Shown piece by piece: positions 7,516-14,925 of a stretch of DNA of 27,036 nt. Every line of letters begins with the position of its first letter. Within the stretch, counting starts at the first letter, position 1. The translations under genes and the position numbers were made by a program. Origin of the DNA: a bacterium (GTDB lineage Bacteria; Blakebacterota; Blakebacteria; Blakebacterales; Blakebacteraceae); NCBI GenBank assembly GCA_025774205.1, contig JALGWK010000023.1, positions 1 through 27,036 on the forward strand, written 5' to 3'. The notes below the pieces were generated by a model. That model searched no databases, was not told the origin of the DNA, and saw only the letters and a program-made list of their open reading frames with translations.

Positions 7516-9470
7516 GGAGTCGTGTAACCCTCCTCTTTAACCATTTCAAGGAAGCTATCCAGGGGCATCTCCCCCAGATCGCCTTCCTTCCGGCGCCTGA
7601 CACTGACTGTTCCCGCGTCAGACTCCTGCTGGCCGGTCACGAGCATGTACGGGACGCGACCGGTCTCTCCCTCGCGAATCTTGTATCCCACCTTTTCATC
7701 CCGCTCGTCAACCTCAACCCGCAGTCCGGCTTTCTTCAGTCCGGCTGCCACGGCCGAGGCGTACTCCCGGTAAGCCTCACCTACGGGGATCACCACCACC
7801 TGGCGCGGAGCGATCCAGAGCGGGAAATCACCGGCATAGTGCTCGGTCAGAATGGCAATGAACCGCTCTATCGAGCCGAAGATGGCCCGGTGGATCATGA
7901 TCGGACGGTGTTTCCCACCGTCAGGACCAACATACTCCAGATCGAAGCGTTCGGGCATAGAGTAATCGACCTGGACGGTACCGAGCTGCCACGACCGGCC
8001 GATGCTGTCCCGGAAGTGGAAGTCGATCTTCGGTCCGTAGAAGGCGCCATCCCCTTCATTGATCACGTATTCGAGACCGGTCTCCTCCAGCGCCGCTTCC
8101 AGGTCGCCCTCCGCGCTGTCCCACATCTCGATGGTACCCACGTACTTCTCGGGCCTGGTCGAAAGTTCGACGTGGTAGTCTTCGAAACCGAAATCGGCAT
8201 AGACTTCGCGAACCATCTCCACGGTGTCGACCACCTGCTCCCGTATCTGATCGGGAGTGCAGTAGAGGTGAGCGTCGTCCTGCACGAACGAGCGGACTCG
8301 TGTGAGGCCATGGAGCACGCCTGAGAGTTCGTGTCGGTGGACAACTCCCATCTCCGCGATCTTGTAAGGCAGATCACGATAGGAACGGAGGTCGGACCGG
8401 TAGACCAGGCACGCGCCCGGGCAGTTCATCGGTTTGACCGCGAAATCCGCTTCGTCGATCCTGGTGTAGTACATGTTCTCGCGGTAGTGATCCCAATGCC
8501 CGCTGCGCCGCCAGAGATCCACGTTCATGATGAGCGGGGTGAAGATCTCGTGGTAGCCCCGCTCGGCGAGCTTGCCCCTGATATAGGTGATCACGCCGTT
8601 GAACAGGATCATGCCGCGTGGATGCCAGAAAGCCATTCCAGGCGCCTCTTCATGGAAGGAGAAGAGATCCATCTCCCGCCCGATCTTCCGATGGTCCCGC
8701 TTCCTGGCCTCTTCGAGTCTGACCAGATGCTCTTCGAGCTGCGCCTTCTTCGGGAAGGCGATCCCGTAGATCCGCTGAAGCTGCTCGTTCCGCTGGTCAC
8801 CCCGCCAGTACGCCCCGGCCAGTCTCATGACCTTGAAAGCCTTCAGGTAACCGGTCGATGGCACGTGCGGGCCCCGGCAGAGATCGGACCATTCTCCCTG
8901 ACTGTACAGGGAAACCGTTCCTCCCTCGTCGAGCCCCACTTCTTCATCCGCCTTCAGGTCATCGAGGATCCGGACCTTGTAGATCTCCCCCTGTTCCGCG
9001 AAGAGAGCCTTCGCCTCTTCGACCGGCAGGGAGAGCCTCTCGACTTTCTGGTCCTCAGCGACGATCGCCGCCATTTCTGCCTCGATGCGCTCGAAATCAT
9101 CACTCGATATCGGCTCGTCGAACTCGATGTCGTAGTAGAAACCCTCTTCGACGGCAGGTCCGATAGCAAGGCGCGCCTCAGGCCAGATACGCTTGACTGC
9201 CTGGGCCAGCAGGTGGGCGCCCGAATGCCAGAATACGTCCCGCCCGGTATCGGAATCGAACGTATGAACCCTGAATTCACCGCTCTCCTCGAGCGGCATC
9301 GTCAGATCAACCGGTATACCGTTCAGTTCTCCGGCCAGAGCGGCTTTGGCCAGTCGTGGACCGATAGACTCCGCCACCTCCCTCGAAGTGGTCCCGAACG
9401 GGAACTCGAGAGCTTTGCCGTCAGGCAGAGTCAGGATGATACGCTCTTCTTCCACACCGGTTCTCGGCAT
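7512..9470 (-). CDS. thrS: Threonyl-tRNA synthetase
   Basis: This enzyme charges tRNA-Thr. The 652-residue protein is full length. It has an N-terminal TGS domain (LPDGKALEFPFGTTSREVA), an editing domain with WHSGAHLLAQAVKRIWP and the CRGPHVPSTG site, and a class II core with the zinc ligand Cys in MNCPG and HRHELSG/LTRVRSFVQDDAHLYC around motif 2. It also has MIHRAIFGSIERF of motif 3 and an anticodon-binding domain at the C-terminus (PVGEAYREYA, GYKIREGE, VPYMLV). It begins 83 bases downstream of the tRNA-Val gene and probably shares its promoter. The Shine-Dalgarno sequence is weak. Confidence 0.98.
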   Translation of the reverse strand: MPRTGVEEERIILTLPDGKALEFPFGTTSREVAESIGPRLAKAALAGELNGIPVDLTMPLEESGEFRVHTFDSDTGRDVFWHSGAHLLAQAVKRIWPEARLAIGPAVEEGFYYDIEFDEPISSDDFERIEAEMAAIVAEDQKVERLSLPVEEAKALFAEQGEIYKVRILDDLKADEEVGLDEGGTVSLYSQGEWSDLCRGPHVPSTGYLKAFKVMRLAGAYWRGDQRNEQLQRIYGIAFPKKAQLEEHLVRLEEARKRDHRKIGREMDLFSFHEEAPGMAFWHPRGMILFNGVITYIRGKLAERGYHEIFTPLIMNVDLWRRSGHWDHYRENMYYTRIDEADFAVKPMNCPGACLVYRSDLRSYRDLPYKIAEMGVVHRHELSGVLHGLTRVRSFVQDDAHLYCTPDQIREQVVDTVEMVREVYADFGFEDYHVELSTRPEKYVGTIEMWDSAEGDLEAALEETGLEYVINEGDGAFYGPKIDFHFRDSIGRSWQLGTVQVDYSMPERFDLEYVGPDGGKHRPIMIHRAIFGSIERFIAILTEHYAGDFPLWIAPRQVVVIPVGEAYREYASAVAAGLKKAGLRVEVDERDEKVGYKIREGETGRVPYMLVTGQQESDAGTVSVRRRKEGDLGEMPLDSFLEMVKEEGYTTP

Positions 9471-9486
9471 CGGGTTCCGCCAGCAG

Positions 9487-9532
9487 TCGCTTCCGCAGTG
9501 GGAACGCGAACAGTGAATGAGGGAGCCGCTCC
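9487..9532 (-). promoter_or_regulatory. Two small hairpins in the spacer between tRNA-Val and thrS (possible leader structure)
   Basis: On the minus strand the spacer can form a GGAG/CTCC stem with a 3-base loop (9522-9532). It can also form TCGC-G-TTCC pairing with GGAA-GCGA around a 6-base loop and one bulged base (9487-9509), close to the thrS start. E. coli ThrRS represses its own mRNA by binding leader stems that mimic tRNA-Thr. The loop here does not show a Thr anticodon, so any such role is only a suggestion. The hairpins could also help end or process the tRNA transcript. Confidence 0.25.
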
Positions 9533-9553
9533 TCCGAATTGAAAAGAGGAGAA

Positions 9554-9630
9554 TGGTGGGCGATACAGGAGTTGAACCTGTGACCTCTAGCGTGTCGAGC
9601 TAGCGCTCTAACCAGCTGAGCTAATCGCCC
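9554..9630 (-). tRNA. tRNA-Val (anticodon GAC), with C at position 33
   Basis: A complete cloverleaf of 77 bases includes an encoded CCA end. The acceptor arm GGGCGAT pairs with ATCGCCC, the D arm has GCTC/GAGC, the anticodon stem is CTAGC/GCTAG, the T arm is ACAGG/CCTGT with loop TTCAACT, and the discriminator is A73. The anticodon loop reads TCGACAC, so the anticodon is GAC (Val, codons GUC and GUU). The acceptor stem resembles known Val tRNAs. The oddity is position 33, which is C where a U is nearly universal because it makes the U-turn. Shifting the loop to gain T33 breaks the stem, so C33 is read directly. The gene stands just before thrS under a good promoter, a placement I recall from other bacterial groups. 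Confidence 0.95.
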
Positions 9631-9659
9631 TGAATCCCGTTAAAATAATGAAGATTCGC

Positions 9660-9688
9660 AAACTACGAGGGAAGGCGTTGAGTGTCAA
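9660..9688 (-). promoter_or_regulatory. Sigma-70-type promoter for tRNA-Val and probably the thrS operon
   Basis: On the minus strand a perfect -35 TTGACA (9683-9688) is followed after exactly 17 bases by TAGTTT (9660-9665) as a -10. The -10 keeps T1, A2 and T6 of the consensus. Transcription would start about 22 bases before the mature tRNA 5' end, a normal tRNA leader length. Confidence 0.6.
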
Positions 9689-9695
9689 GATTCAA

Positions 9696-9723
9696 GGCAG
9701 AGGGAGTGAAACCTGTCTCTGCC
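9696..9723 (-). terminator. Terminator-like hairpin after the DUF92 gene
   Basis: Starting four bases after the stop codon at 9728, GGCAGAG pairs perfectly with CTCTGCC across a 14-base loop, followed by TTGAATCTT. The stem is good but the loop is long and the T-run is broken, so termination may be inefficient. Its position between a gene end and the tRNA promoter fits a terminator. Confidence 0.4.
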
Positions 9724-9727
9724 GCCC

Positions 9728-11206
9728 TCAGAGGAGTGCCAGGAACAGGAGTACTGCCGCTCCCGCCCCGATGAGCCCTGAAACGGCGTTCACCATGTCA
9801 TTATCAACGATCCTCCAGCCACCGGCGTGGATGGTCGGCATGTCGTCGCAGTGCTTCCGCCGCTCGGTCATCCGGTTGCAGACCGGGCAGCGCAATCTGG
9901 CCTGGATCGTGGCCCCCATCAGGCTGTCTGCCAGTGATCCTGTTGCACCGCCGACGGCACCGGAGAGCGCGGCCAGCCCGACGATCCCGGCCTCTACCGG
10001 GGCCAACGGGAGCGCTGAGGCACTGATTACCCCTGCGCCCATCAATGATCCGATCGAGCCGATCAGCGTCACTCCGCCTGAGGTGCCGGCCGCCACCACC
10101 CTGCCCGTAGTAATGAGGCGCGCGTTTCGCCGGAATCCCATACCGATCTCGGTCGCCCAGGTATCAGCTGTCGCGGTCGCCACGGCGCCCAGCATGGCTG
10201 CCCACATGACGGGCACGGGCAATCCCGAGATCGTGCCGAGATACGCTGCCAGCGCAATGGCGCCGTTGGCCGCTACCTGCGCGATATCCCGCTGGTGTCC
10301 CTTGGCCAGGACCCTGTCCGGATCGAACCGTCTCCTGGTGTTGATCTGTGAGAGAACGCTCGACAGGATGAAAAAGACCAGGATGGGAAGGGTCCAGGTG
10401 AGTCCGCCACCACCGAAGAGCCAGGCGACGATGAGGAAGGCACCCACTGCCCCGTCGGGACTGAGGGCGCGCGATCTCAACGATCCCGCCACCAGTACGA
10501 GGCCAGCGGCTTCGGCCAGCAGGACGGCGTGCGGCTGTCCGGGAGTAGCGCGGATCACCATGATGGTCACCACTGTCGCCAGGGGAATGGCCAGGTTGTC
10601 GATCCCTCTCCGGCAGAGCGCCTCGGTAACGGCCACAACCGGCGCGCAGGCCAGACCGACCAGCAGCGCTTCTCCCGTAGAGCCGAGACCGAAAGCTTCC
10701 CAGCCGAGACTCACGGTGAAGCCGGTGAGCATGAAGACACCGATGGAACCGTCCCAGGTCTTCTCTCCGAAGGCGTCGGGCAGGCGGACGGTGTTCTGCC
10801 TGAACTCGCCGATCACCGCGCCGGCAGCGTCGGCGAAGGTCATCGTCAGGAGCGGAAGGGTGACCATGAACGGTTCGTTCCAGGCCAGCAGATAGAATAA
10901 AAGGGCTGACACGGCAAACCACATGGTTCCGAAACTGGCTGGTCTTGCGGCGTGAATGGCCGGCAGCCAGCCCCTGCGGATGCTGACGATCATCCCCACC
11001 AGCACCACGGACGCTATTCCGGCCGGCCACCATCTCGTACTGAACAGCAGGGGCGCCAGGGCAACGATCGTACCGGTCGAAATGTGCACCATGATCCGGG
11101 TGACGCGAGCCGGGGTTCCAAGGAATCGACCGGCTCCCTCGGAGAGAAGCACGATGATCCCGACCGTGCCGGCGCAGAAAAGTGCCATGAGGGAATCACC
11201 GGTCAT
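9728..11206 (-). CDS. Fused polyprenol/phytol-kinase-like and DUF92 membrane protein
   Basis: A 492-residue polytopic inner-membrane protein made of two known families. Residues 1-225 look like the phytol/dolichol kinase family (VTE5/SEC59-like): HISTG at 41-45, SFGTMWF at 91-97, ADAAGAVIGE at 126-135, KTWDGSIGVF at 149-158 and RRGIDNLAIP. Residues 245-490 are a DUF92 (TMEM19/VTE6-like) domain: SPDGAVGAF, RRRFDPDRVLAKG, ATADTWATEIG, LITTGRVVAAGTSGGVT, GSLADSLMGAT, a CPVC pair at 440-443 and DNDMVNAV near the end. In plants VTE5 phosphorylates phytol and VTE6 (DUF92) phosphorylates phytyl-phosphate. The fusion could therefore turn a free isoprenoid alcohol into its diphosphate. Substrate is unknown here. 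It stands alone between a promoter and a terminator-like hairpin. Confidence 0.88.
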   Translation of the reverse strand: MTGDSLMALFCAGTVGIIVLLSEGAGRFLGTPARVTRIMVHISTGTIVALAPLLFSTRWWPAGIASVVLVGMIVSIRRGWLPAIHAARPASFGTMWFAVSALLFYLLAWNEPFMVTLPLLTMTFADAAGAVIGEFRQNTVRLPDAFGEKTWDGSIGVFMLTGFTVSLGWEAFGLGSTGEALLVGLACAPVVAVTEALCRRGIDNLAIPLATVVTIMVIRATPGQPHAVLLAEAAGLVLVAGSLRSRALSPDGAVGAFLIVAWLFGGGGLTWTLPILVFFILSSVLSQINTRRRFDPDRVLAKGHQRDIAQVAANGAIALAAYLGTISGLPVPVMWAAMLGAVATATADTWATEIGMGFRRNARLITTGRVVAAGTSGGVTLIGSIGSLMGAGVISASALPLAPVEAGIVGLAALSGAVGGATGSLADSLMGATIQARLRCPVCNRMTERRKHCDDMPTIHAGGWRIVDNDMVNAVSGLIGAGAAVLLFLALL

Positions 11207-11239
11207 GCTGTCAACCTCTGGACGTCTGTCATGTAGATG

Positions 11240-11268
11240 GATTTATTACCCCTGGCCGGTTTTGTCAA
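11240..11268 (-). promoter_or_regulatory. Promoter candidate for the kinase-DUF92 gene
   Basis: On the minus strand TTGACA (11263-11268) is separated by 17 bases from TAAATC (11240-11245). With a spacer of 16 the hexamer would be ATAAAT. The start would fall about 27 bases before the ATG at 11206, which has AGAGG at suitable spacing. The -35 is perfect and the -10 is poor. Confidence 0.5.
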
Positions 11269-11290
11269 CCACCCTGAAGCAGGAATGATC

Positions 11291-12075
11291 ATGTCGACCG
11301 ATCCCGGGACCCTCCCCTCCGATCCGCTGAAGAAGCTGGAATCGATCATGGCGCTCCTCCGTGGACCCGATGGATGCCCCTGGGACCGTGAGCAGGACCA
11401 TCGTACCCTCCGGACCCACCTGCTGGAGGAGACCTACGAGTTTTTACCGAGGAACTGGGGGATCTCCTCCTGCAGGTCGTCTTCCATGCCCAGCTTGCCT
11501 CGGAACGGGGCGCCTTCGACCTGGATGCCATCGCGGAACGCATATCCTCGAAGCTCATCCACCGTCACCCCCATGTCTTCTCGACAACCGAAGTCTCCGG
11601 TACCGGTGAAGTACTGCGGAACTGGGAAAGACTGAAGCAGGAGGAAGGGAAAGAATCGGTTCTGGATGGCGTGCCGGCGATCTTTCCGGCCCTCCTGCGC
11701 GCTCACCGTATCCTGGCCAAGGCTGACCGGGCCGGATTCCGATGGCGATCGTCAGACGGGGCACTGGCCAAGGTCCGTGAAGAGTTTGCTGAGTTCGAAG
11801 AGGTGGTCGTCGCCGCCATGGAAGGTGATCAGCGTGCGGTTGAGGAAGTTGCCTGGGAATTCGGAGACCTGGTCATGTCACTGGCGACCCTGCTGCTCCG
11901 TTTCGAAATCGATCCTGAACTGGCTGTTCGTGAGGCCACCGGACGCTTCGAGAGGCGCTTCCGCCGGATGGAATCCGCTGTCGGAGCCGATGGGGTTGTG
12001 ATGCCCGATCTCGATCGTGAGGATCTGCTGGAGCGCTGGCGACTTGCCCGTCAATCCGAGCCCGGTTCAGAATAG
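11291..12075 (+). pseudogene. mazG: Nucleoside triphosphate pyrophosphohydrolase MazG, reading frame broken near 11441-11448
   Basis: MazG hydrolyses (d)NTPs to monophosphates and pyrophosphate; the two-domain form cleans the nucleotide pool and influences ppGpp. From ATG 11291 (AGGA upstream) the frame reads PLKKLESIMALLRGPDGCPWDREQDHRTLR and LLEETYEF. The match then jumps to the -1 frame: EELGDLLLQVVFHAQLASERG, KLIHRHPHVF, LRNWERLKQEE, RAHRILAKADRAGFRW. The C-terminal MazG domain with EEFAEF and EFGD is intact to 12075. In known MazG domains the EExxE and ExxD metal motifs are 12-28 residues apart. Here, even after correcting the frame, only four residues separate them, so about 34 bases seem lost at the break. 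The last 25 bases overlap plsC on the other strand. It is either a true pseudogene of the first domain or a sequence artefact. Confidence 0.88.
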
Positions 12076-12721
12076 GCCAGCCGGGTTTCCTCGATCCAGC
12101 GCCGGGCTCTATCCCTCAGCTCGTGACGATCCGCCTGCTCGAGACCTTCAGTCTCGATCGCCTCCCCGACGACCATCGTGATCGTGCCGCGCCTGATGAA
12201 TCTCCGACTGGGAGGGAGGATCGAATAGGCCCCGATCAGGGTGAGGGGAACGATCGGCGTCTCGGTAGCTATTCCAAGCCTGAAGGCGCCGGTCTTGAAC
12301 GTACCCAGTTCGCCGGTCCGACTCCTGGTCCCCTCGGGGAACAGGAAGAGCTGACGCCCGCTGTTCAACGCTGTCTCTGCCGGTTCGAGACTTCGGCGCG
12401 CCTTTTTCCTGTTCTTCCGAACAACCGAAACGAAGCCCTGGGCGTACATGGCCCAGCCGAAGATCGGGATACGGAAAAGAGATCTTTTGGCGAACATGTT
12501 CACGCCCGAAGGCAGAAGAGAGATCACGGTGGGGATGTCGAGGACGCTCTGGTGGTTCGCGATGAAGATGGCACTGAGGTCTTCCGCCCCTTCGGGGTCA
12601 GGCGAACCACTATGGTCAGGAGCGCTACGATCCCGCTCACCGCGGCAGCTGTTATCCAGACCATCCGGCTCCGTATCTCCTCACCCAGGGTGCCTTTCTC
12701 ATTCCGGGCCGTGCCTGCCAT
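12051..12721 (-). pseudogene. plsC: 1-acyl-sn-glycerol-3-phosphate acyltransferase (PlsC family), frame broken near 12587-12600
   Basis: PlsC-type enzymes acylate lysophosphatidic acid at the inner membrane to make phosphatidic acid. From ATG 12721 (GGAAGG upstream) the first frame gives a short N-terminus and a membrane helix (WITAAAVSGIVALLTIVV). The match then moves to the -1 frame, where the catalytic NHQSVLD appears, followed by FAKRSLFRIPIFGWAMY, LFLFPEGTRSRTG with FKTGAFRLGI, and PIVPLTLIGAY. These are the normal acyltransferase blocks in order. Between the membrane helix and NHQSVLD the family usually has some 20-30 more residues, so sequence also seems to be missing at the break. The gene converges on mazG and overlaps it by 25 bases. 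Confidence 0.85.
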
Positions 12722-12745
12722 GCGCTTCCTTCCTGTCACCTGCGG

Positions 12746-12774
12746 TTGGTTTCCCTCACGGGCCGCTCTATCTT
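12746..12774 (+). promoter_or_regulatory. Promoter candidate for the DUF296 gene
   Basis: On the plus strand TTGGTT (12746-12751) and TATCTT (12769-12774) are 17 bases apart. Transcription would begin about 30 bases before the ATG at 12814, which has GGGAG at normal spacing. Consensus fit is moderate. The site overlaps the leader of the divergent plsC gene. Confidence 0.4.
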
Positions 12775-12785
12775 CGATCAGGCTG

Positions 12786-12813
12786 AATCTACATCATTCC
12801 GGGAGACTCTCAA
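12786..12813 (-). promoter_or_regulatory. Promoter candidate for plsC
   Basis: On the minus strand TTGAGA (12808-12813) and TAGATT (12786-12791) are 16 bases apart, giving a leader of about 58 bases before the plsC ATG. It lies back to back with the DUF296 promoter, so the two genes may interfere with each other's transcription. Confidence 0.35.
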
Positions 12814-13236
12814 ATGCTTCAGATGCCATTCGACGGCGGCTATGTAATCCGTATCGAGGAGGATGAAGAGGTCATCGGCGCCCTGACAGCGTTCTGCGAG
12901 ATGGAGGGAATCGAAGCCGGGGCTTTCACGGGCATCGGCGCGGTCGAGGGTGCCAGACTCGGTTACTACGATCATGATTCCGGCAGATATGTCGAGAAAG
13001 TCTTCAAACACGGCCTGGAGGTGGTCGCGTTTTCGGGCAACATCAGCCGGAAGGCGGATGGGAGCCTCTTTCCTCACGCTCACATGATAGTCAGCGATCG
13101 TTACATGAAGGCATACGGAGGACACTGCTTTGAGGCGAGCGCGAAGCCGACCCTGGAGATCATTCTGTGGACCATCCCGGGTGCCCTGAAACGTGTCCAG
13201 GTACCTGGCAAGGCTGCTCAGCTGCTTGATCTTTAA
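12814..13236 (+). CDS. PPC/DUF296 domain protein
   Basis: The 140-residue protein is a single PPC (DUF296) domain, the fold known from plant AT-hook proteins and many bacterial proteins of unknown function, usually a trimer. Typical blocks are YVIRIEEDEEVIGALTAF, GAFTGIGAVEGARLGYYD, VVAFSGNISRKADGSLFPHAHMIV and AYGGHCFEA. The HxH plus GGH histidines are the usual cluster of the family and could bind a metal. There is no DNA-binding tail, no signal peptide and no membrane segment. It is the only isolated intact plus-strand gene here and ends six bases from the converging carD gene. Confidence 0.9.
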   Translation: MLQMPFDGGYVIRIEEDEEVIGALTAFCEMEGIEAGAFTGIGAVEGARLGYYDHDSGRYVEKVFKHGLEVVAFSGNISRKADGSLFPHAHMIVSDRYMKAYGGHCFEASAKPTLEIILWTIPGALKRVQVPGKAAQLLDL

Positions 13237-13242
13237 ATATAG

Positions 13243-13737
13243 CTACTTCAGTTGGGTATCGATGAACCGCTGCGCCTGCCTGATGTCACAGTCACGGATC
13301 AGCGCAACCTCGCTGGCGAGCAGGTCATAGGCCCTGCAGTAGATCTTCCGCTCGGTCGAGGATATCGAATCGTCGGCATAACCCGCGTGCAGATCGCGGA
13401 CTGTTTCGGCATAGCATCCAAGAGTGGAATCTTCCAGCCGGTTCTTCAGGTACGTCACACGCGACTTCCAGTCGTTCGAGAGACGCGCTTTCCGACTCCG
13501 CAGAATATCGATAGCCTTCTTGTTCTCGGTCTTTGAACCGGGATGCCGTACATCCGCGACGTCGAGATTGTCTTTGGGCACAAAGACCCGGGAAGTATTC
13601 AGCAGCAGTTCGATCTCGTAACACACGATCGCTTCATTGGCGACCTCTTTGGTTGTTACGCTGCGGATGTACCCCCCACCCCATGTCGTGTGGACGATCT
13701 TGTCATTGACCTTGAAACCTGGTGCGGTAGCCTGCAT
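13243..13737 (-). CDS. carD: CarD-family transcriptional regulator
   Basis: CarD/CdnL proteins bind the RNA polymerase beta subunit and stabilise open promoter complexes, commonly at rRNA and other growth genes. The 164-residue product has the N-terminal RNAP-interacting domain (FKVNDKIVHTTWGGGYIRSV, CYEIELLL, RVFVPKDNLD) and a helical C-terminal domain (LSNDWKSRVTYLKNRL, ETVRDLHAGYADDSISSTER, YDLLASEVALI). Trp90 stands where the family has the Trp that touches the promoter minor groove. It has its own strong promoter and a leader of about 85 bases, with GGGAG before the ATG. Confidence 0.92.
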   Translation of the reverse strand: MQATAPGFKVNDKIVHTTWGGGYIRSVTTKEVANEAIVCYEIELLLNTSRVFVPKDNLDVADVRHPGSKTENKKAIDILRSRKARLSNDWKSRVTYLKNRLEDSTLGCYAETVRDLHAGYADDSISSTERKIYCRAYDLLASEVALIRDCDIRQAQRFIDTQLK

Positions 13738-13829
13738 TCAGAATATCTCCCACCGACTGAGGATGCCTGGCATGCTGAAAGAACATTCATTGTCAGGCTG
13801 GCTGTATGTGTATGGCAGACAAGCAATTA

Positions 13830-13858
13830 AATATACGGTTCAAGTGGTTATAAATCAA
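13830..13858 (-). promoter_or_regulatory. Strong promoter for carD
   Basis: On the minus strand TTGATT (13853-13858), a 17-base spacer and TATATT (13830-13835) form a good sigma-70-type promoter in a noticeably AT-rich spacer. No hairpin typical of a terminator separates it from the heptosyltransferase stop at 13876, so upstream read-through is possible. Confidence 0.65.
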
Positions 13859-13875
13859 GGTATTTCTGAAATTCA

Positions 13876-14925
13876 TCAAATTGCGGGTCCCTCCGACCCT
13901 GAAATACAGCGTTCCAGCTCATCTATGACCTGTCGAGGAGAAATATCGAGCAGACAATGCCGTTCCCGCCTCCAGCAGACCCTCTGCCCATGTTTGCTGC
14001 ACGGACTGCAGGGAAGACCGAGGTGGATATGGCTGGTCGATTCGCCGCGTGGGGAGAAACCGAGTTCGGGGCTCGTCGGGCCGAACAGACCTACCGTGGG
14101 AACTCCTAGAGCGGCGGCGAGATGCATCGGACCCGAGTCGTTGGTGACCACCCCGTCAGCGACAGCCAGCAGGGCTGCCAGTTGCATGATATCGGGCATC
14201 GGACCGAGCAGGGGCGGATGATCCTCACCATCCGTCAGTTCGGGCCCGATCTCCGGCTGGTCGGGGGGAGCTACCACGATCGGCGTATTCCCTCCCAGTT
14301 TCAGTAACGCGGCCAGCTCGCCGAAATGGAACCGTGGCCACTCCTTGGGAGCGTGACGGGCTCCGGGCAGCAGCACGATCAGCCTCCCTTCCCTCCCGGC
14401 CATGAGATCCCGTCTCACCTTCAATCCCCGGTTGATCTGCTCTTCGGTGAGGTGTACCGCCGGCGTGCCCTCTGCCTCACTCGGTTCGGTACAGTCTGCG
14501 GTCTCGAGGTACCGATCGATGACGGGAGTGAGGGGCCGGGACCTCTTGAGCGGCGGTCTCAGCACCAGCAGGATCCGGCGCAGGCGTTGCTGGCGATACC
14601 GGCGGGTAACAGATTCCCCCACCAGGGTAATGAGCCTGCTCCGCAGGGAACCGTGCAGATCAATAATCGTGTCGAAGCCGGCTTCCCTGACCATCCGGAT
14701 GAGTGAGGAGAGGGATCGGGTGTCGGGATCGAATCCCCAGATATCATCCACCTCGGCATTGGACCGGTGGAGATCGGCATAAGCAGATCGGGTCAGGAAG
14801 GTGATCGATGAATCGGGAAAGCGGCGCTTCAGGGCTCGGAATACCGGCTCGGCGAGTATGACGTCACCCAGACTTGAAAACCGGATGACGAGGATGTGCG
14901 GGATCAGGCTTTCGGTGCCCGGCAT
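13876..14925 (-). CDS. Glycosyltransferase family 9 (heptosyltransferase-like)
   Basis: GT9 enzymes such as WaaC and WaaF transfer heptose to the lipopolysaccharide core at the inner face of the cytoplasmic membrane. The 349-residue product has the N-terminal Rossmann half (ILVIRFSSLGDVILAEPVFRAL, FDTIIDLHGSLRSRL) and the C-terminal nucleotide-sugar half (LLPGARHAPKEWP, VVTNDSGPMHLAAALGVPTVGLFGP). A Cys-rich tail follows (LPCSPCSKHGQRVCWRRERHC). ATG 14925 overlaps the previous gene by 22 bases. The exact acceptor sugar cannot be told from sequence. It suggests an LPS-bearing outer membrane. Confidence 0.92.
   Translation of the reverse strand: MPGTESLIPHILVIRFSSLGDVILAEPVFRALKRRFPDSSITFLTRSAYADLHRSNAEVDDIWGFDPDTRSLSSLIRMVREAGFDTIIDLHGSLRSRLITLVGESVTRRYRQQRLRRILLVLRPPLKRSRPLTPVIDRYLETADCTEPSEAEGTPAVHLTEEQINRGLKVRRDLMAGREGRLIVLLPGARHAPKEWPRFHFGELAALLKLGGNTPIVVAPPDQPEIGPELTDGEDHPPLLGPMPDIMQLAALLAVADGVVTNDSGPMHLAAALGVPTVGLFGPTSPELGFSPRGESTSHIHLGLPCSPCSKHGQRVCWRRERHCLLDISPRQVIDELERCISGSEGPAI

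Noticed and set aside
9590-9601. Reading the tRNA as Ser (CGA) by shifting the loop to obtain U33
   Set aside because: The shift destroys the 5-bp anticodon stem, and there is no long variable arm as in tRNA-Ser.
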